From positions 1-10,893 of the forward strand of contig JAFGKQ010000049.1 of assembly GCA_016928495.1 (NCBI GenBank): DNA of 10,893 nucleotides. Direction: 5' to 3'. Position numbers and translations under genes: made by a program. Below are positions 1 to 7,604 of this stretch, in pieces; position 1 is the first letter of the stretch, and the number at the start of each line of letters is the position of its first letter. This DNA comes from Candidatus Fermentibacterales bacterium (lineage in GTDB: Bacteria; Fermentibacterota; Fermentibacteria; Fermentibacterales; JAFGKQ01). The notes beneath the pieces were generated by a model, which worked only from the letters and a program-made list of their open reading frames with translations, was not told the DNA's origin and made no database searches.

Positions 1-786
1 ACCGATCAGCCGCTCAGCCGTCTCTCTCTGCTGCTTGGAGGTGTAGAAGATCGCGGAGCGGTACTGGCTGCCGATGTCCGGTCCCTGCCGGTCGGGAGTG
101 GTCGGGTCGTGTATCTCGAAGAAGAGCCTTGCCAGTTCCTCATAGCTCACCACGCGCGGATCGAAGACCACCTCCACGGCCTCAGCGTGTCCCGTCGTGC
201 CGGTGCAGACCTCCTGGTAGGTAGGCGATTCCGTCGTGCCCCCGGTGTAGCCCGAGGTCGCGTCTACAACGCCCTCGACCGACTCCAGGGCTTCCTCTAT
301 CCCCCAGAAGCAGCCCCCGGCGAAGATCGCTGTCTCGATCTCGGCTCTCGCCTCGAAGAGAAGAGAGATCGAGTTGACGCAATGCCTGGTGTCCGTGGGC
401 GTGAATCCCTCACCCTCGAAGACGTGGCCCAGGTGCGCCCCGCAGTTGGCGCAGACTATCTCGGTCCTATGCCCGTCGGGATCCGGGCGCCTTTCCACCG
501 CTCCCTCGACTTCGGCGTCGAAGGCCGGCCATCCGCAGCCGGAATCGAACTTCGTGTGCGAATCGTACAGCAGGGCGCCGCACCTCCTGCAGTGGTAGGT
601 CCCGTCCTCCCAGAAGTCGACGTACTCGCCAATGAAAGGCGCCTCCGTCATCCTGTCCACGATCACCCGCGTCTCTTCCTCGGTCAGCACGTTGTATCCG
701 TTCATGTCCCCGTCGTCCTCACCCGTGCTCATCTCGGCAAGAAGGGCCAGAAGAGCTATTGCTGTTGCCGTTATCGCCATCTTCAT
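1..786 (-). CDS. msrBA: Peptide methionine sulfoxide reductase, MsrB-MsrA fusion, exported (3' end missing)
   Basis: Repairs both methionine sulfoxide diastereomers: MsrB reduces the R form and MsrA the S form. The open frame runs off the left edge, leaving 262 codons. Residues 1-22 are a hydrophobic export-type segment with little charge. MsrB (about 32-146) shows the zinc pairs CRRC (66, 69) and CANC (112, 115), the probable resolving Cys84 in SGCGWPAF and catalytic Cys136 in [11 protein letters not shown]. MsrA follows after a very short linker, with catalytic Cys159 in [11 protein letters not shown], then [20 protein letters not shown] and [11 protein letters not shown]; roughly the last third of MsrA is missing. 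The domain order is B then A, opposite to the commoner MsrA-MsrB fusion. The start at 786 has GGAGGT four bases upstream; the ATG at 780 (gap ten) is an alternative. Family assignment is firm; periplasmic location is inferred from the N-terminus. Confidence 0.95.
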   Translation of the reverse strand, partial: MKMAITATAIALLALLAEMSTGEDDGDMNGYNVLTEEETRVIVDRMTEAPFIGEYVDFWEDGTYHCRRCGALLYDSHTKFDSGCGWPAFDAEVEGAVERRPDPDGHRTEIVCANCGAHLGHVFEGEGFTPTDTRHCVNSISLLFEARAEIETAIFAGGCFWGIEEALESVEGVVDATSGYTGGTTESPTYQEVCTGTTGHAEAVEVVFDPRVVSYEELARLFFEIHDPTTPDRQGPDIGSQYRSAIFYTSKQQRETAERLIG

Positions 787-1022
787 GGTGACCTCCAGTC
801 ATCCTTGCCTGAATAACCGCAGGCCTCGGGTTGGTTCCCGATCCGGCCGATACGGAATACGGCCTCCCGAGGCGGCGGCGCGCCCGGATTCCCATTGATC
901 GCTGCCGGAGTGGCGACTATGTTCCGCTATTCTCGGCACAAACCCTGAAACCTGGTTCGTATGCAGCAGCCCGCATCCATCAAGTGTCTCCGCTCCACCG
1001 GGGCTGGCGACAACCGGTCCTG
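787..1022. other. Divergent intergenic region between msrBA and gatE
   Basis: About 236 bases with no convincing gene. The gatE frame stays open back to an ATG at 831, but that upstream stretch (to about 1095) is Arg/Pro/Gly-rich, has no GatE-like sequence and has no ribosome binding site. The region holds an 8-bp inverted repeat, GCCTCGGG (823-830) and CCCGAGGC (866-873), with a 35-base spacer, which could be an operator or a structured leader, and one weak sigma70-like candidate listed separately. I see no convincing promoter for msrBA. Confidence 0.5.
895..923 (+). promoter_or_regulatory. Weak sigma70-like promoter candidate for gatED
   Basis: TTGATC (895-900) and TATGTT (918-923) are exactly 17 bases apart, each matching four of six consensus positions. 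It would start transcription near 930, upstream of the chosen gatE start at 1023 and downstream of the implausible start at 831. In GC-rich DNA such a match can occur by chance, and it assumes a bacterial host. Confidence 0.25.
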
Positions 1023-3050
1023 ATGCCAGGCTCGACCCGGCATGCAGGCCCGGAAGCGGACCCTGGAAGCGGCACGGCCAGGCTCGGGGATGATGACTAC
1101 TACCGGGAGATCGGCCTGATCTCGGGCCTGGAGGTCCACCAGCAGCTCCTGACCGACCACAAGATGTTCTGCCGCTGCCCCGCGGGGCACTACACCACGA
1201 CCCACGACGGCTCCGTGCTGCGCCACATGAGGCCCACGCTGTCGGAGCTGGGCTCCTACGACGGCACGGCGCTGATGGAGTTCAAGACCAGGAAGAACAT
1301 CGTCTACCTGCTCCACAAGGATAACGTCTGCACCTACGAGATGGACGACACGCCCCCCTTCCTCGTGAACGACAAAGCAATAGACGTCGCCATAGAGCAG
1401 TGCCTCATGTTGGGCTGCGACATCGTCGACGAGGTCCACATTGCCCGCAAGCAGTACCTCGACGGCTCCATCCCGACGGGCTTTCAGAGAACGGCCATCG
1501 TAGGCGTCGACGGCAAGCTGCCCTTCCGCGGCAGGGAGCTGAGCATAACCCAGGTCTCCGTAGAGGAGGACAGCTGCAGGGAGGTCTCGGACCGAGGCCA
1601 CCTCATCGTCTGGCGCACGGACAGGCTGGGGATGCCCCTGATCGAGACCGTCACGGGCCCCGACCTCCGGACCCCCGACGAAGTAGCAGAGGCCATCCTG
1701 CTCGTCGGAAGGGTCTGCCGCTCCACAGGCCACGTTCGCGTGGGCATCGGAGCCAGCAGGCAGGATGTGAACGTCTCGGTCCGCGGCGGCAGAAGGGTGG
1801 AGATCAAGGGCGTTCCTCAGGCCGGCTGGGCGCCGCTGCTCGTGCATGCCGAGGCAGTAAGGCAGGTCAGACTGCTCGAGCTGCGCGACCATCTCGCGGA
1901 GCGGGGTTTCAGGCAGCCTGATGATCTCATCATCGACCACGAGGACGTCACCGACCTCTTCGCCCGCTCCGCTCTGGAGTACCTCCACGCCCAGGCCTGG
2001 GACGAGTTCGTGAGGCTGGACGGGCGCCGCAAGGACCTGGAGCTTGGCTTGGGGCCGTTCTGCGTGAGGGCCGTGCGTCTGCGCGGCCTTCGGGACACCC
2101 TTTCCTGGCCTACCCAGCCCGGCAGGCAGTTCGTCGACGAGCTCAAGGGCAGGATCAGGGTCATAGCCTGCCTAGACCAGCAGCCGATCCTGCTCCACAG
2201 CGAAGCATGGCCGGCCTACGAGGGCTGTGACGCGGAGCTGGGCGACCTCGTGAAGCGGCTCGGAGCAGGCCCGGACGACTCACTCATCGTGGTGTGGGGC
2301 CCCGAGCAGGACACAATCACCGCTGCTCAGGAGGTAGGGATCCGCTACGCCGACGCGCTTGACGGCATCCCGAACGAGACCAGGCAGCCCTTCCCTGACG
2401 GCTCTACGGACTTCGAACGGATACTCCCGGGGCCCGACCGGATGTATCCCGACACCGACAGCCCGCCCCAGGCGATAACCAGGGATCGGGTGGACGGTCT
2501 CCGTCAGGGGCTCCCGGACCCGCCCTGGGTCCGCGAGGAGCGCTATGCGGAAGCAGGGCTCCCGCGCGACACAATCCACTACCTGATCAGGAGAGGGGGC
2601 TCACGCCTGGTCGACCTCGTTGCGCCCCGTGAGGACGATGGCGACCTCCGGTGGGCCGGCTTCCTGTTCGGCGAGAGGCTCAAGGGGCTGCGCCGCTCCG
2701 GAGTGAGCCCGGCAGGGATAGGCGATTCCGCCTGGCTGGACCTGTTCGGCTTCCTGCGGGAGCACCCCGAGGCTCGGGAAGCCTGGAGGGAGCTGGTCGA
2801 GATGATGGCCGCGAACCCACACGCGAGCCCCCGGGACATCGCGAGGGATATGGGCCTGGGATCCGCTCCGGGGGGCTGGGAGAAGACGCTGGCGAGGCTG
2901 GCCAACGGCGAGTCGCCAGACCATCCGGACGGCACTCGCGGCCAGGCTCACCGCTTCCTCATGGGCCGAGCCATGCGCACACTGCGCGGGCGAGTGCCGG
3001 CTTCCGAGGTCTCCGGCTTGCTGTGGCAAGAGCTGAAGGAAAAGCGATGA
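1023..3050 (+). CDS. gatE: Glu-tRNA(Gln) amidotransferase subunit E, archaeal type
   Basis: GatE activates the Glu carried on tRNA(Gln) with ATP and transfers to it ammonia made by GatD, giving Gln-tRNA(Gln) in the cytoplasm. From this start the protein has 675 residues. GatB/GatE-family motifs are clear: REIGLISGLEVHQQLLTDHK (28-47) followed by FCRC (49-52), VEEDSCREV, DRLGMPLIETVTGPDL and LPGPDRMYPDTDSPP (about 468-482). ARKQYLDGSIPTGFQRT is the GatE rather than GatB version of the block. Residues of roughly 350-460 form the AspRS-like (GAD) insertion that distinguishes GatE from GatB, and the helical tRNA-binding tail ends in RFLMGRAMRTLRGRV. Family members normally begin just before YYREIG, near base 1095, but no ATG, GTG or TTG lies in frame between 1023 and there; 1023 is the nearest ATG and has no clear ribosome binding site. 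The stop overlaps the gatD start (ATGA). The family call is firm; the exact start is not. Confidence 0.93.
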   Translation: MPGSTRHAGPEADPGSGTARLGDDDYYREIGLISGLEVHQQLLTDHKMFCRCPAGHYTTTHDGSVLRHMRPTLSELGSYDGTALMEFKTRKNIVYLLHKDNVCTYEMDDTPPFLVNDKAIDVAIEQCLMLGCDIVDEVHIARKQYLDGSIPTGFQRTAIVGVDGKLPFRGRELSITQVSVEEDSCREVSDRGHLIVWRTDRLGMPLIETVTGPDLRTPDEVAEAILLVGRVCRSTGHVRVGIGASRQDVNVSVRGGRRVEIKGVPQAGWAPLLVHAEAVRQVRLLELRDHLAERGFRQPDDLIIDHEDVTDLFARSALEYLHAQAWDEFVRLDGRRKDLELGLGPFCVRAVRLRGLRDTLSWPTQPGRQFVDELKGRIRVIACLDQQPILLHSEAWPAYEGCDAELGDLVKRLGAGPDDSLIVVWGPEQDTITAAQEVGIRYADALDGIPNETRQPFPDGSTDFERILPGPDRMYPDTDSPPQAITRDRVDGLRQGLPDPPWVREERYAEAGLPRDTIHYLIRRGGSRLVDLVAPREDDGDLRWAGFLFGERLKGLRRSGVSPAGIGDSAWLDLFGFLREHPEAREAWRELVEMMAANPHASPRDIARDMGLGSAPGGWEKTLARLANGESPDHPDGTRGQAHRFLMGRAMRTLRGRVPASEVSGLLWQELKEKR

Positions 3051-4441
3051 CACAGGAGAAGGACCCGCTCAAGGGATACAGGGGGCTCGCGAGGAGCCGC
3101 CTCGAGCAGTGGGGCGTGAGAGTCTGGTCGGACGTGCGTCTCGTGAACAGTGCGGGGAGCGTGTTCGAGGGTGTCATCCTGCCGCGCTCCGAGACCTTCG
3201 ACGACCTCCATGTCGTGCTCAAGCTGCGCAATGGCTACAACGTAGGCGTACACGTGGACCGAGTGTCCTCGATAGAGGAAGTCGGCTACAAGGAGGCCGT
3301 CTACAAGATCCCGGAGAAGGAGTTCCCGGTCAGGCCCAACCTGCCGAGAGTAACTCTGCTCGGCACTGGGGGCACGATCGCCTCCCGGCTGGACTACCGG
3401 ACCGGCGCGGTGATCCCGGCCTTCACCCCCGGGGAGCTCTACGGAGCCGTGCCGGAGCTTGCCGACATATGCAACCTCACCACCAGGAAGCTCTTCGGGG
3501 TCTTCTCCGAGAACATGTCGAAGGACCAGTACGTCGCACTGGCCGAGGCGATAGGCCAGGAGATCGCCGACGGCGTCGACGGGCTAGTGATCGGCCATGG
3601 CACCGACACTATGGGGCATACGGCGGCCATACTGTCCTTCATGGTCCAGCAGTCTCCGGTGCCCATCGTGATGGTCGGCAGCCAGCGCTCCTCAGACCGC
3701 CCTTCCTCAGACGCCGCCCTGAACCTCATCCATGCCGTTAGAGCCGCTGCCTACGGCGACATCGCCGAGGTGCAGATCTGCATGTTCGGCCCCACCTCGG
3801 ACCGCTACGGCCTGCTCCACAGGGGCACCCGATGCCGCAAGATGCACTCCTCCTACAGGTCTACCTTCAGGACCGTGGGCGACATACCCCTGGCGACCGT
3901 CTCCCGAGACGACTTCACCTACATCCACGGCGAGCACCTGCCCAGGGACAGGAGCAGGAAGGTCCTGATAGACAGCGCCTACGACGACCGCACGACCATC
4001 CTCTACTACTACCCGGGGATGAGCCCCGACCTGGTGGACGCGCTGGTGGAGAAGGGCTACCACGGGATAGTCATAGCCGGCACCGGGCTGGGCCACGTCA
4101 ACAAGCCGCTCTACCCGGCGCTCAAGAAGGCCATACAGTCCGGCGTCCACGTGGTCATGGCCGTTCAGACCCTGTGGGGGTACGCCCAGATGTACGTCTA
4201 CGACACCGGGCGCGACCTTCTCGACATAGGGGTGGTGCCCCTGGACAACATGCTTCCGGAGACGGCGCTCATGAAGCTCTCCTGGGTGCTGGGCCACACC
4301 AGGGACCACGCCGAGGTCACCCGCATGATGCGCAGGGTGATAAGCCACGAGATCACCCCCCGTGAGCCCCACAACGGCTACCTGATCCTCCAGGGCGGCC
4401 TGCCCGAGGTAGAGGAATTCATCACCTCCCACTGGAAGTAG
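3047..4441 (+). CDS. gatD: Glu-tRNA(Gln) amidotransferase subunit D (asparaginase-type glutaminase)
   Basis: GatD hydrolyses glutamine and passes the ammonia to GatE. It is an L-asparaginase-family protein, unlike the amidase-family GatA of bacteria. The 464-residue product has a small N-terminal beta domain (about 24-90, GVRVWSDVRLVNSAGSVFEG) typical of GatD and absent from plain asparaginases, then the asparaginase core from about 101. Visible catalytic residues are Thr110 in LLGTGGTIAS, Thr186-Asp187 in HGTDTMGHTAAI, and Lys265 in TRCRKMHSSYRSTFR. The length matches archaeal GatD. The start ATG overlaps the gatE stop by four bases, and GAAGGA at 3035-3040 is a reasonable ribosome binding site, so the pair is probably translationally coupled. 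The last codon and stop lie in an 11-bp tandem duplication beside a repeat element. By my count AUA is 11 of 26 Ile codons, more than in the neighbours, but the sample is small. Confidence 0.96.
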   Translation: MTQEKDPLKGYRGLARSRLEQWGVRVWSDVRLVNSAGSVFEGVILPRSETFDDLHVVLKLRNGYNVGVHVDRVSSIEEVGYKEAVYKIPEKEFPVRPNLPRVTLLGTGGTIASRLDYRTGAVIPAFTPGELYGAVPELADICNLTTRKLFGVFSENMSKDQYVALAEAIGQEIADGVDGLVIGHGTDTMGHTAAILSFMVQQSPVPIVMVGSQRSSDRPSSDAALNLIHAVRAAAYGDIAEVQICMFGPTSDRYGLLHRGTRCRKMHSSYRSTFRTVGDIPLATVSRDDFTYIHGEHLPRDRSRKVLIDSAYDDRTTILYYYPGMSPDLVDALVEKGYHGIVIAGTGLGHVNKPLYPALKKAIQSGVHVVMAVQTLWGYAQMYVYDTGRDLLDIGVVPLDNMLPETALMKLSWVLGHTRDHAEVTRMMRRVISHEITPREPHNGYLILQGGLPEVEEFITSHWK

Positions 4442-4459
4442 CGGCCCGGTAGCGGCCCG
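4438..4459. repeat. 11-bp tandem duplication at the gatD stop codon
   Basis: GTAGCGGCCCG occurs twice in perfect tandem, at 4438-4448 and 4449-4459. The first copy contains the gatD stop codon, and the last base of the second copy is the first base of the adjacent element's terminal repeat. It could be an insertion scar or replication slippage; no matching copy is seen at the element's other end. Confidence 0.8.
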
Positions 4460-4662
4460 GGACGTAGTTAAAGAAACTTAAGAAACTTGGCTATGAAGCA
4501 CGTTCCCACCTAAAGTAAAACGCCTGAGAGATCCTGAAACGCCGAAAGCCCGTCCCGCGGACCTGTCAGGAGACTCGTGGGGAGAGGGCGGGCTTCTGGC
4601 CTGATCTAGCCGGAAGCACTCAATAAACGGCCAAGTTTCTTAAGTTTCTTTAACTACGTCCC
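4459..4662. mobile_element. 204-bp non-autonomous palindromic element (MITE/REP-like) with 33-bp inverted repeats
   Basis: The terminal repeats at 4459-4491 and 4630-4662 are perfect reverse complements over 33 bases. Each begins GGGACGTAGTTAAAG and contains two tandem copies of AAGAAACTT (4471-4479 and 4480-4488 on the left). Read inward, the terminal repeat has stops in all three frames within 21 bases (TAG, TAA, TAA). The right copy is preceded by one more G, giving GGGGAC; the left has CGGGAC. The interior has no open frame of note but does have hairpin potential. It lies between the convergent gatD and nitrilase genes, and its right end is the 3' end of the nitrilase gene. Such palindromic, gene-end repeats resemble elements mobilised by RAYT/IS200-like transposases, or a MITE; no transposase gene is in the window. 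The inverted repeat is directly visible; mobility is inferred. Confidence 0.8.
4546..4617. other. Alternative hairpins inside the element
   Basis: AAGCCCGTCC (4546-4555) can pair with 4586-4595 (GGGCGGGCTT), a 10-bp stem with one G-U. A second 9-bp stem pairs 4592-4600 (GCTTCTGGC) with 4609-4617 (GCCGGAAGC), also with one G-U, around an 8-base loop. They share 4592-4595, so they cannot both form fully. Neither is followed directly by a U-tract, so a classic intrinsic terminator is not shown, though the region lies where both convergent transcripts should end. Confidence 0.5.
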
Positions 4663-5458
4663 CGTAGAGGTGGGGGCGGCGGTCGGCGAGCAGGTGGTTG
4701 CCGGGGGTCATCCACTTGTCCCTAGCGATAGCGGGATCCAGCTCGAAGACGAAGAGCTCGTCCCCGTCGGCGGGAGCCCTGTGCAGCACCTCTCCCGACG
4801 GTGCGGACACCTGGCTGGCTCCCGTGAAGGTCAGCGCGGGCGGATCGCCCCTGTCCTCCGTGCCGTAGCGATTGGCGGTTATGGCGTACACCGAGTTCTC
4901 CAGGCTCCTGGTCAGCATCGCTCTCTGGCAGTAGTCGAGCACGAGGTTGGTCGGATGGCAGAGAACGTCCGCGCCCCTCAATGCCATAATCCGCGCGACC
5001 TCGGGGAACACCCAGTCGAAGCAGACCATGAGGCCGACGCGGACTCCCCTGACATCGTGCACCTCCGGAGGAGCATAGCCCGGATCGAATATCGCCTTCT
5101 CCCGGTTGAACAGGTGGATCTTCCTGTAGCGGGCAACGATGCCCCCAGGACCGATCAGCAGGGCGCTGTTGTAGACCCTGTCCCCCTCCCTCTCGGCAAA
5201 CCCGGTGACCAGATACAGCTCCCGTGCGCGGCACAGGCTTTCGAGCGCATCGAGCGTCGGAGAGGATCCCGGGTCCTCAGCATAACGCATGACCTCTTCG
5301 CGGTCCCTGAAGCAGTAGCCGGTGAAGGGAAGCTCGGGAAGAACCACGAGGCCGGCCTCCGCTCCGGATAGCCCCTCCAGCACGGCCACAAGGTTGGCCT
5401 CGACCTCTCCGAAGCGAGGGGCGAACTGGAAGAAGCCTGCCCTGATGGTCTCAGGCAT
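4640..5458 (-). CDS. Nitrilase-superfamily carbon-nitrogen hydrolase
   Basis: A cytoplasmic amidase-type enzyme that hydrolyses a non-peptide C-N bond; the substrate cannot be read from the sequence. The 272-residue protein is one complete CN_hydrolase domain of usual length with the Glu-Lys-Cys triad: Glu42 in VVLPELPFTGY, Lys113 in ARYRKIHLF and Cys146 in GLMVCFDWVFPE. HPTNLVLDYCQRAMLTRSLE and YAITANRYG are also family-typical. No signal peptide is seen. Its ATG overlaps the end of the upstream peptidase gene by eight bases (ATGCCTGA), with GGGAGG six bases before the start, so it is probably coupled to that gene. The C-terminus is unusual: after DRRPHLY, where relatives commonly end or vary, the last seven residues GDVVKET and the TAA are encoded by the inverted repeat of the adjacent element. 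N-carbamoylputrescine amidase, omega-amidase or beta-ureidopropionase-like roles are all possible. Confidence 0.92.
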   Translation of the reverse strand: MPETIRAGFFQFAPRFGEVEANLVAVLEGLSGAEAGLVVLPELPFTGYCFRDREEVMRYAEDPGSSPTLDALESLCRARELYLVTGFAEREGDRVYNSALLIGPGGIVARYRKIHLFNREKAIFDPGYAPPEVHDVRGVRVGLMVCFDWVFPEVARIMALRGADVLCHPTNLVLDYCQRAMLTRSLENSVYAITANRYGTEDRGDPPALTFTGASQVSAPSGEVLHRAPADGDELFVFELDPAIARDKWMTPGNHLLADRRPHLYGDVVKET

Positions 5459-7574
5459 CGGGATCCTCCCGCTCTTCTCCCATCTCCAGTACCTCCCAGA
5501 GGAAGGCGAACCTCTCGGCGGTGCGGTCCAGGGATGCCGAGAGCCCGACGGCCCCGCCGTGTCCGGCCCTGGGATGAACGGCGATCAGGATGGGTGCGTC
5601 CCCCGCCTGGGCGGCCTGCAGCCTCGCCGCGTACTTGAAGCTATGGCCCGGTACAACCCGGTCGTCGTGGTCGGCCGTCGTTACGAGTACCGGAGGGTAC
5701 TCGATGCCATCCGCTATGTTGTGGTAGGGCGAGTAACCAAGCAGGGCACGGAACTCATCCGGATCGTCCGCGTCGCCGTACTCCGAGACCCATGCGCGGC
5801 CGACGGTGAACAGGTGAAAGCGAAGCAGGTCCATGACTCCCATGGCTGGACAGGCCGCCCCGAACAGGTCCGGCCTCATGTTGAGGCAGGCCGCTACCAG
5901 TGTGCCTCCGTTGGACCCGCCGGAGATGGCCAGTCTCGGTGCGGAGGTGTAGCCCTCGTCGATCAGGTACTCAGCAGCGGCTATGAAGTCCCGGTAGACG
6001 ACCGGGCGATTCTCCCTGATGCCGGCCAGATGCCACTCCTCGCCATACTCGCCGCCACCCCTTATGCAGGGAATGGCGTAGACGCCCCCCATCTCCATCC
6101 AGACCAGCATGCTGGTGCTGAACCAGGGCCCCATCGACACCCTGAACCCACCGTAGCCGGTCAGGATGGCGGGGTTGGAGCCATCGAGCTGCATGCCCCT
6201 GGGGTAGACCAGGAACATCGGCACCATGGTCCCGTCGAAGCTCTCGTAGAAGACCTGCTTCTCCTCGTAGACGGACAGGTCGGCATCTATGTCCGGCGCC
6301 CAGAGCATGGTGCTCTCGCCGGTCCCGAAGTCGTACCGGTAGATCTCGCCGGGATGCAGGAACGAGGTGAACGTGTAGAAGGTCTCGGTATCCTCCTGGC
6401 GCCCTCCGAAGCCCCAGACGGATCCCCTGCCGGGTAGCCCCAGCTCTCTCCGGGCGCCGGTCTCCAGGTCGAGCAGCTCGACAGTGCTGTATCCCTCCCA
6501 GGTGTACTGGAGGACCATGGAGCGGCTGCCGTTCAGAAGTGATGCGCTCTCGAGAACCCGGTCGGACTCGGGCACGATCTCGAGCCAGCTCTCTCTCTCC
6601 GGATGCGCGATGTCTATCGAGATGATCCTGTTGTGCGGCGCATCCATATCCGTAACGAAGTAGAAGACCTCTCCCGCGTTACCTACGCAGGAGTAGAAAG
6701 CATCGAAGTCGCACAGCAGCTCGACCACCTGCCGCTCCTCCGACTCCAGGTCCACGTAGAACAGCCCGCTCCTGTGAACCTGGCTCGAGTCCCAGACCCA
6801 GATCAGCAGGTAGCGGTGGTCCTCGCTCTCGGAGGCGCCTACCATCCATTCAGGTCTGTCGGGGCGCTCGTAGACCAGGCTGTCCAGCGACTGGTCGGTC
6901 CCCAGCCTGTGGAAGAAGACCCTTTCCAGCTCGTTGAGCTCGATGTACTCCTGCCCCGGCTCCGGCTCGTCGTACCTGCTGTAGTAGAGCCCCGTGTTGT
7001 CGCCGTTCCAGGCGACCCATCCCTTGCTCCAGCGGATGGTATCGCCCAGGTCGGCCCTGGTCTCCACGTCCATCACGTACCAGGTCGTCCAGTCCGACCC
7101 GCTCTCGCTCGTGGCCCAGGCGAGCAGGCTGCCGTCGTCGGTGACGCTGGTTCCGGCAAGCGCCAGGGCCCTCTCCCGGGGAAACCCGTTCGGGTCGATC
7201 AGGACCCGCGGCTCGGCATCGAGCGTCTCCCTGCAGCAGTACAGGTAGTGCTCCTGCAGCCCTTCGTTGACGTAGAAGAAGTAGAGGTCTCCCTCCCGGT
7301 GAGGCATCGAGTAGCGCTGGAAGTCCTGCAGGACCTCCAGGCGGTCGCGGATGGGCTCAAGCACGGGGATGGCCTCCACGAAGCCGCGCCAGAGCGCGTT
7401 CTGGGCCGCTACCCACTCCAGCGTCTCATCCGAGTCGACGTCCTCCAGCCAGCGATACGGATCGGCTACCCGCACCCCGAAGATCTCGTCGACCTGGTCG
7501 CACACGGGCGCTGGAGGGTAGGACCAGGCACCCTTGGATACCAGGACGACCAGAAGTGACAGAATCAGAGGCAT
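5451..7574 (-). CDS. Prolyl oligopeptidase family serine peptidase (S9A), probably exported
   Basis: Cleaves short peptides, usually after proline. The 707-residue length fits S9A. Residues 1-18 are hydrophobic (MPLILSLLVVLV) and resemble a signal peptide, though the only basic residue is Lys14, so export is probable rather than certain. YPPAPVCDQVDEIFGVRVADPYRWLED is the typical start of the mature family; it is followed by a beta-propeller (about 75-410) and the alpha/beta hydrolase domain. The triad is visible: Ser554 in SGGSNGG, Asp in TTADHDDRVVPGHSFKYA (637 or 638) and His672 in HPRAGHGG. IRGGGEYGEEWHLAG is another S9A hallmark. The gene starts 30 bases after the ADP-ribosylglycohydrolase stop and ends inside the nitrilase start, so the three are likely co-transcribed. 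The ATG at 7574 follows a GAGGGGGA tract, and an in-frame stop upstream rules out an extension. Confidence 0.95.
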   Translation of the reverse strand: MPLILSLLVVLVSKGAWSYPPAPVCDQVDEIFGVRVADPYRWLEDVDSDETLEWVAAQNALWRGFVEAIPVLEPIRDRLEVLQDFQRYSMPHREGDLYFFYVNEGLQEHYLYCCRETLDAEPRVLIDPNGFPRERALALAGTSVTDDGSLLAWATSESGSDWTTWYVMDVETRADLGDTIRWSKGWVAWNGDNTGLYYSRYDEPEPGQEYIELNELERVFFHRLGTDQSLDSLVYERPDRPEWMVGASESEDHRYLLIWVWDSSQVHRSGLFYVDLESEERQVVELLCDFDAFYSCVGNAGEVFYFVTDMDAPHNRIISIDIAHPERESWLEIVPESDRVLESASLLNGSRSMVLQYTWEGYSTVELLDLETGARRELGLPGRGSVWGFGGRQEDTETFYTFTSFLHPGEIYRYDFGTGESTMLWAPDIDADLSVYEEKQVFYESFDGTMVPMFLVYPRGMQLDGSNPAILTGYGGFRVSMGPWFSTSMLVWMEMGGVYAIPCIRGGGEYGEEWHLAGIRENRPVVYRDFIAAAEYLIDEGYTSAPRLAISGGSNGGTLVAACLNMRPDLFGAACPAMGVMDLLRFHLFTVGRAWVSEYGDADDPDEFRALLGYSPYHNIADGIEYPPVLVTTADHDDRVVPGHSFKYAARLQAAQAGDAPILIAVHPRAGHGGAVGLSASLDRTAERFAFLWEVLEMGEEREDPDA

Positions 7575-7604
7575 CCCTGCGTCCCCCTCGTAATTGTGGG
7601 ATGT

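Noticed and set aside
831-1022. Extension of gatE to the ATG at 831 (739-residue product)
   Set aside because: The added residues are Arg/Pro/Gly-rich with no resemblance to GatE, no ribosome binding site precedes 831, and the only promoter candidate lies downstream of it.
927-1988. 353-codon minus-strand open frame opposite gatE
   Set aside because: Antisense shadow of a GC-rich gene: low-complexity composition, no recognisable domain, and gatE on the other strand is certain.
3047-4441. gatD as a simple L-asparaginase
   Set aside because: It has the GatD N-terminal beta domain and is coupled to a true gatE with an AspRS-like insertion.
1023-4441. AUA codon use as proof that gatED was recently transferred
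   Set aside because: By hand count AUA is 11/26 Ile codons in gatD, 5/26 in the peptidase and 1/16 in the TPR gene. The numbers are small and the TPR value is skewed by its repeated AIELDP motif.
4546-4617. Classic intrinsic terminator between gatD and the nitrilase
   Set aside because: Stems are present but no U-tract follows on either strand, so termination here is only possible, not shown.
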